A DNA stretch of 13,636 nucleotides from CAYVXT01 sp964455485. GTDB taxonomy: Bacteria; Patescibacteriota; Minisyncoccia; Phycocordibacterales; WO2-35-19. The translations under genes were made by a program, and so were the position numbers. Of this stretch, positions 6,537 to 12,124 are shown piece after piece (the first letter of the stretch is position 1; every line of letters begins with the position of its first letter). The stretch lies in the NCBI GenBank assembly GCA_964455485.1, contig CAYVXT010000051.1, forward strand, positions 1 through 13,636. Direction: 5' to 3'. The notes under the pieces were generated by a model. The model did not search any database and was not told where the DNA came from. It saw only the letters and a program-made list of their open reading frames with translations.

Positions 6537-7673
6537 ATGAACGAGTATAGAATCCCCACTGATCAAGAGCAAAAACTGCGCCTTCAGCTAAACGACAGGA
6601 CTGATGCTGAAGCTATAAGGATTAAAAGATATCTTGGTATGCCAGATCTTTCTAGGACTGAAGGTAGTCCACTTTTTGAACTAGTGGCCAGAGCCAAGTC
6701 TACTCCAACGCTCAAAAATTTAGATAACATAATTATTCCTGAGATTGTTCCGGCAAATATTTCTTTTGATTTGTTTGATTTTCCATCTGACCATCCGGCT
6801 CGCAGCAAGTCAGATACTTACTATGTAGATGATGAAAATATTTTGCGTACACATGACACTGTTATGTGGTACTACTACCTCAATCTTCCAGAAGTAAAGG
6901 AAAGAATTGCCCGAGGTGAGAGTGTTGGGACTATATGTTACGGCAAGGTTTATAGAAAGGACGAAATAGATAATAGGCATATGAACGTTTTCCATCAGTT
7001 CGGCGGCTGGTTTTTACAACCTGACAGTTTAGGTACTTTGCCTTTAGATGAACTTAAAAAAGTTCTTACAGAAGTGGTAAAAGGACTTTTTGGTGAAAAT
7101 GTGGAATACAAATTTCTTAATGATACTTTCCCTTACACTGACCCATCACTTCAAGTTGAAGTAAAAGTTGGTGACCGATGGATTGAGATTTTAGGCGGAG
7201 GGATGCCAAAGAAGTCAGTTCTAAAAAAGATGGGAGTTGAAGGATATAACGGGTGGGCATTTGGGTTTGGACTCGAGCGGCTCGCTATAATTAGCATGGA
7301 ATTGCCAGACATAAGACTTTTATGGTCAGAAGATGAAAGAATAAAAAAACAGTTACAGTTGGGCCATAAGTACAAAGAAGTAAGTAAATTCCCTGCTGTT
7401 GTTAGAGATATTTCATTTGTTGTAGATAACACATTTACTCCGAACAATTATTTTGACTTAATAAGAGAGACTGTGGGAGATGAAATGATCGAAGAAGTGG
7501 CTCTTATAGATAAATATGAAAATGAGGAGAAATTCGGTAAAGACAAAGTAAGTTATGCCTACCGTATAGTCTACAGATCGCTTCAGAAGACCCTCACTAA
7601 TGAGGAAGTAGACTTATTACATAAACGGCTTGAAGAGGCCACAAAAAACACTTATTTGGCAACCATAAGATAG
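6537..7673 (+). CDS. pheS: Single-chain phenylalanyl-tRNA synthetase (PheS catalytic domain fused to FDX-ACB)
   Basis: Charges tRNA-Phe. The 378-residue chain holds a PheRS alpha-type catalytic domain (about 75-275) with HPARSKSDTYYV (86-97), motif 2 at YGKVYRKDEID with FHQFGG (135-157), and motif 3 GFGLERLAI (243-251). It is followed by a ferredoxin-fold anticodon-binding (FDX-ACB) domain at about 284-378: FPAVVRDISFVV, then KVSYAYRIVYRSLQKTLTNEEV. In ordinary bacterial (alpha-beta)2 PheRS that domain is the C-terminus of PheT. Having it on the alpha-type chain is the layout of monomeric mitochondrial PheRS. No pheT follows. The N-terminal coiled coil of bacterial PheS is replaced by a short helical leader. 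The frame extends upstream to 6477, but those codons are hydrophobic and overlap the promoter, so ATG 6537 is preferred. The downstream glycosyltransferase starts 22 bases after the stop and is probably cotranscribed. Confidence 0.93.
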   Translation: MNEYRIPTDQEQKLRLQLNDRTDAEAIRIKRYLGMPDLSRTEGSPLFELVARAKSTPTLKNLDNIIIPEIVPANISFDLFDFPSDHPARSKSDTYYVDDENILRTHDTVMWYYYLNLPEVKERIARGESVGTICYGKVYRKDEIDNRHMNVFHQFGGWFLQPDSLGTLPLDELKKVLTEVVKGLFGENVEYKFLNDTFPYTDPSLQVEVKVGDRWIEILGGGMPKKSVLKKMGVEGYNGWAFGFGLERLAIISMELPDIRLLWSEDERIKKQLQLGHKYKEVSKFPAVVRDISFVVDNTFTPNNYFDLIRETVGDEMIEEVALIDKYENEEKFGKDKVSYAYRIVYRSLQKTLTNEEVDLLHKRLEEATKNTYLATIR

Positions 7674-7695
7674 TATGGTATCGTAAAAATGACTC

Positions 7696-8934
7696 ATGAA
7701 TGCTTCAGAAATTATTTCAAATATACTTCTATTTATAGCCTTATATTTTGAGGTTTTTTTGCTTATAACTTATTTCGAAAATAAGGAACGAGAATCTAAA
7801 GCAATAACACCATTCAAAACCCCTAAAAAAAATCTTCCTAGTGTATCGGTAATAGTGCCAGTATGGAACGAGGAAAACACAGTTCTTAAAACTATTTTTT
7901 CACTTTTAAAATTAAATTACCCTAAAGATAAATTAAAAATTTATATTGTTGACGATGGGTCAACTGACACTACCTGGAAAGTAATTCAGAGGTTTGTTCG
8001 TAATAAGCAGATAGTTTTACTTCAAAAGGAAAATGGTGGCAAACATAATGCTTTAAATTTTGCTCTTCAGTACATAAATACAGACTTAGTTGGTTGTCTT
8101 GATGCCGACTCGTATGTTCACCCAGAGGCTTTGTCTAGAATAGTGGAAAAGTTTCAAGATCCTGAAATAATGGCTGTTACCCCATCTGTAAGGATTTTCG
8201 AGCCAAAAGGTATTTTGGGGCTAATGCAAAAAACGGAATATATTTTTGGAATTTTCTTGAGAAAGGTATTTGCATATTTAAATGCTATTTATATTACACC
8301 CGGTCCATTTTCAATATTCCGCAGAGACGTATTTAGAAAGATTGGTGGGTATCGCAAAGCACACAATACAGAGGATATGGAAATTGCTATGCGTATGCAA
8401 AAAAATAACATGAAAATTGGGAACGCTCACAACGCTTTTATCTATACAGTTGCTCCAACTACTTTAAAAAAACTATACACACAAAGATTACGTTGGACTT
8501 ATGGTTTTCTAAAAAACGCAATAGATTACCGCGAAATGTTTTTTAAGCCTCAGTATGGACATTTAGGATTTGTAGTACTTCCAGCTGCTAGCTTTTCATT
8601 TTTATCTACCATTTACTTTTTCGCTTCTTCTATCTATAGGGGTATGGTTTCTATATATAATTCAATAATGGATTTTTTGGCTGTTGGTTTCCGATTTGGT
8701 AGTTTGAACTTTGATTTTTTCTATTTTAATACTGATATGATAACTATAGTTTCAATTATAGCGGTGATAGGCACAATTTATATAATTATCATTTCTCGCA
8801 TAATGGCTGAAGAAGAGCACAAATTTGGTGTTGACAGTATCATTTTCTTGGCAATTTATACTTTTATAGCGCCTTTATGGATGTCTAAGGCACTTTGGAA
8901 TACCCTCTTTTCTAAGGGTACTAAGTGGAGATAA
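7696..8934 (+). CDS. Membrane glycosyltransferase, family 2 (polysaccharide synthase-like)
   Basis: A processive-type GT2 enzyme of 412 residues that would use a nucleotide sugar on the cytoplasmic side and probably extrude or anchor a surface glycan. There is one N-terminal membrane helix (about 7-27). The GT-A domain has SVSVIVPVWNEE (50-60), VDDGST (85-90), the metal-binding DAD (136-138), TED with the presumed catalytic Asp (225-227) and the QRLRW motif (263-267) typical of cellulose, hyaluronan and poly-GlcNAc synthases. Three further hydrophobic segments follow (about 288-312, 347-368, 380-400). The layout resembles PgaC/IcaA-like enzymes, but the sugar cannot be read from sequence. It starts 22 bases after pheS, with no promoter I can identify between them. 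Confidence 0.92.
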   Translation: MNASEIISNILLFIALYFEVFLLITYFENKERESKAITPFKTPKKNLPSVSVIVPVWNEENTVLKTIFSLLKLNYPKDKLKIYIVDDGSTDTTWKVIQRFVRNKQIVLLQKENGGKHNALNFALQYINTDLVGCLDADSYVHPEALSRIVEKFQDPEIMAVTPSVRIFEPKGILGLMQKTEYIFGIFLRKVFAYLNAIYITPGPFSIFRRDVFRKIGGYRKAHNTEDMEIAMRMQKNNMKIGNAHNAFIYTVAPTTLKKLYTQRLRWTYGFLKNAIDYREMFFKPQYGHLGFVVLPAASFSFLSTIYFFASSIYRGMVSIYNSIMDFLAVGFRFGSLNFDFFYFNTDMITIVSIIAVIGTIYIIIISRIMAEEEHKFGVDSIIFLAIYTFIAPLWMSKALWNTLFSKGTKWR

Positions 8935-8938
8935 TACT

Positions 8939-8967
8939 TTGACTTATTTAGCAAATTACTCTATATT
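8939..8967 (+). promoter_or_regulatory. Predicted promoter of the thioredoxin-like gene
   Basis: TTGACT (8939-8944), a 17-base spacer and TATATT (8962-8967), just after the glycosyltransferase stop. The predicted start near 8974 leaves a leader of about 22 bases. Confidence 0.65.
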
Positions 8968-8996
8968 CTAAGGGCTATTAAATAACAACTTAGAAG

Positions 8997-9704
8997 ATGG
9001 TGGAGTGGAAAAAATACGCATATACATTCCTTATAACTGCGGCAATATTTGCGACTGCTTTAATGGCTAGCAATTATTTCAGTCAAAGGAGAATCAATGA
9101 GATAAAAAATATTGAAAGCAGAATAGCTGTGGATATTTTGGCATCAGAAACACAATTCTCATTACTCTCAGAGCTGTCTTGTAAGGATATTTCAAACGAA
9201 CTTCTTTCAAAGGAGCTCGCAACTTTAGGTGATAAGCTTTCATACACTGAAGAAAGTCGTGGTTCTGATGATGGTGAGGTGGTAAATCTAAAAAAATACT
9301 ACTCACTGCTTCAAATTAAAGACTTTTTATTAATGCAAAAAATACAAGAGAGGTGCGGGCTAGGTATTGAAAAAAGCGGTCCTTCAATAATATATTTTTA
9401 TTCAAATATTAAAAATAAATGTGAAGATTGCTCCAGGGAAGGTCTTGTTTTGACCAGATTAAGACAGGATTACCCAGAACTAAGGGTTTACTCATTTGAT
9501 TATGATCTTGATCTTTCAGCTATCCAAACTTTGGTAAGTATTTACAAAATAAAAGATGAACAGCCGGCACTACTTATAAATGATAAGGTTTATTATGGGT
9601 TTAAGACTCTAGATGAGCTAAAGGGCATCATACCTCAACTTAAGGAGCTTGATAAAATGCATCTTGAAGCAGCAAGCAGCACAGCAACTTCAACAAGAAA
9701 CTGA
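8997..9704 (+). CDS. Membrane-anchored thioredoxin-like protein with CxxC
   Basis: A 235-residue protein with one N-terminal membrane helix (about 8-25) after a short basic start, so the rest is predicted outside the membrane. A helical region rich in charged residues (about 30-120) is followed by a thioredoxin-fold-like domain (about 128-215): strand PSIIYFYS, then a CEDC pair (Cys142, Cys145) where a thioredoxin active site should be, strand LRVYSFDYD, a helix, and QPALLIND with Pro190 in the place of the cis-proline. Two further Cys (62, 120) lie in the helical part. I infer an extracytoplasmic thiol-disulfide oxidoreductase or a redox-inactive relative; sequence alone does not decide. The tail (Ala/Ser/Thr) looks disordered. 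It has its own promoter, 62 bases after the glycosyltransferase, and no partner DsbB-like gene is nearby. Confidence 0.7.
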   Translation: MVEWKKYAYTFLITAAIFATALMASNYFSQRRINEIKNIESRIAVDILASETQFSLLSELSCKDISNELLSKELATLGDKLSYTEESRGSDDGEVVNLKKYYSLLQIKDFLLMQKIQERCGLGIEKSGPSIIYFYSNIKNKCEDCSREGLVLTRLRQDYPELRVYSFDYDLDLSAIQTLVSIYKIKDEQPALLINDKVYYGFKTLDELKGIIPQLKELDKMHLEAASSTATSTRN

Positions 9705-9731
9705 TTTAGTAAGGGTTTAGAATATTCGTTT

Positions 9732-9774
9732 AAGCCGACGCTCCGGTCGGCTCCCCGACTGTAAACGTCGGGGC
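9732..9774. repeat. Double-hairpin element A
   Basis: Two adjacent inverted repeats, plus-strand order: AGCCGAC/GTCGGCT (9733-9739 with 9746-9752) and CCCCGAC/GTCGGGG (9753-9759 with 9767-9773). All four arms share the CCGAC/GTCGG core, so arm 2 can also pair with arm 3. The second loop TGTAAAC equals part of the tRNA-Thr anticodon loop in reversed orientation relative to the nearby tRNA. The element directly abuts a truncated tRNA copy. No T-run on either strand. Confidence 0.75.
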
Positions 9775-9799
9775 AAAACGGGTGCTCTACCAACTGAGC
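9774..9799 (-). repeat. Partial tRNA-Thr copy (D-arm and half anticodon arm)
   Basis: This 26-base stretch is identical to 9835-9860 inside the intact tRNA. On the minus strand it covers the D-arm and the 5' half of the anticodon arm, and it breaks off inside the anticodon loop, where element A begins. It is joined to the last bases of the intact tRNA acceptor stem. It cannot form a tRNA. Confidence 0.85.
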
Positions 9800-9869
9800 C
9801 AGAAGTCGGGCTTGAACCGACGACCGCCCGTTTACAAAACGGGTGCTCTACCAACTGAGCTATTCTGGC
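9797..9869 (-). tRNA. tRNA-Thr (anticodon UGU)
   Basis: Complete cloverleaf on the minus strand: acceptor GCCAGAA/TTCTGGC, D-stem GCTC/GAGC, anticodon stem CCCGT/ACGGG with loop TTTGTAA (anticodon TGT), variable CGGTC, T-stem GTCGG/CCGAC with loop TTCAAGC, discriminator T. CCA is not encoded. G1-C72 and C2-G71 match known ThrRS identity pairs. The first ten bases are also the last codons and stop of the GIY-YIG gene, whose 3' end carries the tRNA promoter. Confidence 0.95.
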
Positions 9870-9906
9870 TTAATTTTAATATAACCTTCTTTGACTATCT
9901 TTTCAA
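9855..9906 (-). repeat. 52-base direct repeat, copy 1 (tRNA promoter plus tRNA 5' end)
   Basis: Matches 10201-10252 with two mismatches by eye; the first 38 bases are identical. It contains the -35, the -10 and the first 15 bases of tRNA-Thr, and at the same time codons 75-88 of the GIY-YIG gene. Confidence 0.9.
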
Positions 9907-10126
9907 TATAATCCTTCCTCTTTAGTTTTTTTAGCTTAACTTCATTTTTTCTTGCTTCTTCCAGTGTTTGATATTCCTGAGAAAATACTAATTTTATATT
10001 ATCCATTCTGTATGTCGTATGTGTATGTCCACTTTGGTGCTGTTTTAGCCTTCTATCTAAATTATCAGTACTGCCGATGTAAAATTTTCCAGAAGAATTT
10101 GATAATATGTATACGTATCCACTCAT
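9860..10126 (-). CDS. Small GIY-YIG nuclease-domain protein whose 3' end forms the tRNA-Thr promoter and 5' end
   Basis: An 88-residue single-domain GIY-YIG protein (UvrC N-terminal/homing-nuclease fold, YhbQ-like size). The GIY half reads YVYIL (4-8) and the YIG half FYIGSTDNLDRRLKQH (15-30), with conserved Arg25/Arg26 and His30. A Glu in LEEARKNE (55-62) is the likely metal ligand. The tail is basic (KLKKLKRKDYIEK). The final codons (KEGYIKIKPE and stop) contain the tRNA-Thr -10 box and the first ten tRNA bases. The start ATG 10126 is preceded by GGTAGAGC, which is tRNA D-arm sequence and may serve as a weak ribosome site. It lies between two copies of the tRNA 5' region. Mobility is inferred from this arrangement. 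Confidence 0.88.
   Translation of the reverse strand: MSGYVYILSNSSGKFYIGSTDNLDRRLKQHQSGHTHTTYRMDNIKLVFSQEYQTLEEARKNEVKLKKLKRKDYIEKIVKEGYIKIKPE
9878..9906 (-). promoter_or_regulatory. Promoter of intact tRNA-Thr, inside the GIY-YIG coding region
   Basis: The minus strand has TTGAAA (9906-9901), a 17-base spacer and TATATT (9883-9878), with eight bases to the tRNA 5' end at 9869. The tRNA could be made without reading through the nuclease gene. Confidence 0.65.
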
Positions 10127-10131
10127 ATTTT

Positions 10132-10140
10132 TGCTCTACC
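10132..10140 (-). repeat. D-arm fragment of tRNA-Thr (GGTAGAGC)
   Basis: GGTAGAGCA on the minus strand continues the D-loop where the upstream fragment (ending CTCAG at 10201) breaks off. Element B replaces the two T bases between them. It lies five bases before the GIY-YIG start codon. Confidence 0.6.
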
Positions 10141-10200
10141 AAAGCCGACGCTTTAGGTCGGCTCCCCGACTTCTGCCGCACAGCGGACAGAACGTCGGGG
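10141..10200. repeat. Double-hairpin element B, interrupting a tRNA-Thr D-loop
   Basis: Same orientation and arms as element A: AGCCGAC/GTCGGCT (10143-10149 with 10157-10163) and CCCCGAC/GTCGGGG (10164-10170 with 10194-10200). The second loop is longer and itself folds: TTCTG/CAGAA and CCGC/GCGG. The plus-strand segment CCCGACTTCTG equals the tRNA-Thr T-stem/acceptor junction in inverted orientation. It sits exactly between CTCAG and GGTAGAGC of a tRNA D-arm. Confidence 0.75.
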
Positions 10201-10252
10201 CTGAGCTATTCTGGCTTAATTTTAATATAACCTTCTTTTACTCTCTTTTCAA
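10201..10252 (-). repeat. 52-base direct repeat, copy 2 (orphan tRNA-Thr promoter plus first 15 tRNA bases)
   Basis: On the minus strand it holds TTGAAA (10252-10247), a 17-base spacer, TATATT (10229-10224), eight bases, then GCCAGAATAGCTCAG, after which the tRNA is broken. Its frame also reads KEGYIKIKPE and stop, the end of a GIY-YIG gene. It is now placed to transcribe element B and the GIY-YIG gene. Confidence 0.85.
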
Positions 10253-10279
10253 GAGTTATACTAATTACCCCATTGTTTT

Positions 10280-10339
10280 TTGAATTAGGTCAACTCTAAT
10301 GTTTTTAATCGGAAAGATGACAAGATGCCACATTTAGAG
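10280..10339. repeat. Inverted repeat after the last gene of the tsf cluster
   Basis: On the minus strand ACTCTAAATGT and ACATTAGAGT can pair as ten base pairs with one bulged A around a loop of about 27 bases. There is no T-run, so it is a possible 3' end or processing stem rather than a clear terminator. The rest of 10253-10350 shows nothing else. Confidence 0.4.
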
Positions 10340-10350
10340 TAATTAGAAAT

Positions 10351-10746
10351 TTATAGACTTTCCTCAATCTTTCCTATTCCTGGAGTACTTTTGTTTTCGG
10401 TTATACGCTTCAAGTAGAATGAGACAGATCCTTTACTTGAAAGATTTCTTCTGCCCATTAGAGTTTCTTGTTGAATATGGTATTCCTTAGCTATTCGCTC
10501 TTGGAGTCCCAATATGTATTCATTCACCATCTCTCTTATTCGAACTATTACGATGTATCTTACGGTCTGAATAAATTGCAAGGTTCTAAATTTTAGACTA
10601 CCAATGAGTGAACTTGATCCGCTATCTAGAGCAGATATAGATCTTAATATAAAGTTCTTCCTTCCAAATTTTATTTCAAAAGCTTTAAGTAATACCAGTG
10701 AAAAACTTGTGAAGAGTGATATTCCAAATACTAAGATGGTGGCCAT
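10351..10746 (-). CDS. Small membrane protein of unknown function downstream of tsf
   Basis: A 131-residue protein that I do not recognise. One N-terminal membrane helix (about 2-22) is followed by a basic cytoplasmic or external part with helical stretches (RTLQFIQTVRYIVIVRIREMVNEY region, about 54-77) and a Ser/Lys-rich tail ending KIEESL. The start ATG 10746 is eight bases after the tsf stop, so it is the last gene of the prfA-rpsB-tsf transcription unit. Codon use looks like that of its neighbours. The operon position is the only functional hint, and a link to translation cannot be concluded from it. Confidence 0.65.
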   Translation of the reverse strand: MATILVFGISLFTSFSLVLLKAFEIKFGRKNFILRSISALDSGSSSLIGSLKFRTLQFIQTVRYIVIVRIREMVNEYILGLQERIAKEYHIQQETLMGRRNLSSKGSVSFYLKRITENKSTPGIGKIEESL

Positions 10747-10754
10747 AGTAATAC

Positions 10755-11336
10755 TTAGTTGATAGAAAATCTTACAAATCTACCAATTTCTGTCCTTTCG
10801 CCAAATTTTTGAGTAGCCTGGTCAACCAGGGTTTTTATGGTAACTTCATGGTTTTTAATAAATGGTTGCTCTAACAAAACTTTTTCACTAAAATATGATG
10901 CAAGTTTTCCTTCAATAATTTTGTCTTTAATTTCTTTTGGCTTATCGCCTGCCTCCTGTTCAAATAGTTCCCTTGCTTTAGTTTTGTCTTCCTCCTTTAC
11001 ATCATCCATGCTCAAGTATTCAGGAGATAGTGCTGCGACATGCATCGCTATTTCGTGTCCCAAGGCCTTAAAATCGTCATTTCTTGCAACGAAATCTGTT
11101 TCGCATAATAGCTCTAGCATTGCTCCCACTGTACCGCTTGTGTGAATATAAGAAACTACAGCGCCTGCACCGAGAGTTCTTTCAGCTTTTTTGTCCGCAG
11201 CAGCCTTACTTACTTTTCTAAGGATTATTTTAGCTTTTTCGAGGTCGCCTTGTGCTTCCTCTAAAGCTTTTTTGCATTGCATCACAGATACTCCTGTGGC
11301 CTCTCTTAATTCTTTAATCTGTTCAGTAGTTATCAT
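10755..11336 (-). CDS. tsf: Elongation factor Ts, short form
   Basis: Nucleotide exchange factor for EF-Tu in the cytoplasm. 193 residues, nearer the roughly 200-residue Thermus form than the 283-residue E. coli form. The N-terminal UBA-like domain shows IKELREATGVSVMQCKKALE (8-27); the core has ETDFVARNDDF, the loop that inserts into EF-Tu. The C-terminal region is reduced to one subdomain, ending near TQKFGERTEIGRFVRFS. The start is ATG 11336 with a weak AGGT ten bases before it. It follows rpsB after 87 bases, in which a separate promoter lies. Confidence 0.95.
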   Translation of the reverse strand: MITTEQIKELREATGVSVMQCKKALEEAQGDLEKAKIILRKVSKAAADKKAERTLGAGAVVSYIHTSGTVGAMLELLCETDFVARNDDFKALGHEIAMHVAALSPEYLSMDDVKEEDKTKARELFEQEAGDKPKEIKDKIIEGKLASYFSEKVLLEQPFIKNHEVTIKTLVDQATQKFGERTEIGRFVRFSIN

Positions 11337-11365
11337 ATAAAGTATTACCTAAACTTAATAAGTTA

Positions 11366-11394
11366 ATTATCTTACATGTAAAACCATGATGCAA
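11366..11394 (-). promoter_or_regulatory. Predicted internal promoter before tsf
   Basis: The minus strand has TTGCAT (11394-11389), a 17-base spacer and GATAAT (11371-11366). A 7-bp pairing AAACCAT/ATGGTTT spans 11379-11421, partly over this promoter; it could be a weak 3' hairpin of rpsB. Confidence 0.5.
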
Positions 11395-11423
11395 GCCAAA
11401 ACTGACACTAAAATTATGGTTTG

Positions 11424-12110
11424 TTATCGCTTTACAGCCTCGCCAATTTGCTCAACAAAATATCTGATGCTTGCAATGTTTGAATCATTGCCAGGAATTG
11501 GAAAGTTCACTTTAGAAAGATCGTTATCAGATCCACAAAGCGCAACTACTGGTATGTTAAGATTTTTTGCTTCTTTTACTGCTGTGCTCTCAAATCTTGG
11601 GTCAACTACAAATATAGCTTTTGGTGCAGTAGTCATGTCTTTTATTCCCCAAAACATTTTCTGTAATTTTTCAATCTTCCTGTCGATTAGCAACCTTTCC
11701 TTTTTGGTATATTTTGTAAGTTCACCTTTTTCCTTTTGGCTTAGGAAATTTAGCATTGTGTCTACCCTTTTTCTTACTTCACTAAAATTGGTAAGGGTGC
11801 CACCTATCCATCGTCCTGCTACATAAGGCTGGCCTGCGCTTTCGGCAACTTCTCTTATTATATTTTGTGCTTCGTTTTTGCCACCAATAAAGAGTATTGT
11901 TGCTTTTGATGCTGCAAGTGAAGACAAAAATGCGATGGCTTTTTCTAAGCTCGCACTTGTTTTTTCTAAATCAAAAATATCTACCCTATTTTTTGATCCG
12001 AAGATAAAAGGGGTAGTAGTAGGATGTCGTCGAGATTTTCCAAAGCCAAAATGAGCCCCTGCCTTGAAGAGCTCGTCAATTTTGCTGGTTGTTTTTGCTA
12101 TTGCTGTCAT
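11424..12110 (-). CDS. rpsB: Small ribosomal subunit protein uS2
   Basis: Structural protein of the 30S subunit that recruits bS1 in many bacteria; 228 residues, close to family length. Signatures: FKAGAHFGFGKSRRHPTTTPFIF near the N-terminus, ILFIGGKNEAQNII, GRWIGGTLTNF (about 98-108), IFVVDPRFESTAVKEA, and the C-terminal FPIPGNDSNIASIRYF. It starts 14 bases after the prfA stop with no Shine-Dalgarno, so it is probably expressed from the prfA promoter. It is followed by tsf, the order seen in most bacteria. Confidence 0.97.
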   Translation of the reverse strand: MTAIAKTTSKIDELFKAGAHFGFGKSRRHPTTTPFIFGSKNRVDIFDLEKTSASLEKAIAFLSSLAASKATILFIGGKNEAQNIIREVAESAGQPYVAGRWIGGTLTNFSEVRKRVDTMLNFLSQKEKGELTKYTKKERLLIDRKIEKLQKMFWGIKDMTTAPKAIFVVDPRFESTAVKEAKNLNIPVVALCGSDNDLSKVNFPIPGNDSNIASIRYFVEQIGEAVKR

Positions 12111-12124
12111 GGTTCAAAATGTTA

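Noticed and set aside
8901..8920. TACCCT/AGGGTA hairpin as terminator of the glycosyltransferase gene
   Set aside because: It lies inside the coding sequence and has no T-run.
9732..9774. Rho-independent terminator for the tRNA or the thioredoxin-like gene
   Set aside because: No T-run follows the stems on either strand, and the same element occurs as B in another context.
9732..10252. CRISPR array
   Set aside because: Repeats are few, unequal, tRNA-derived and not regularly spaced.
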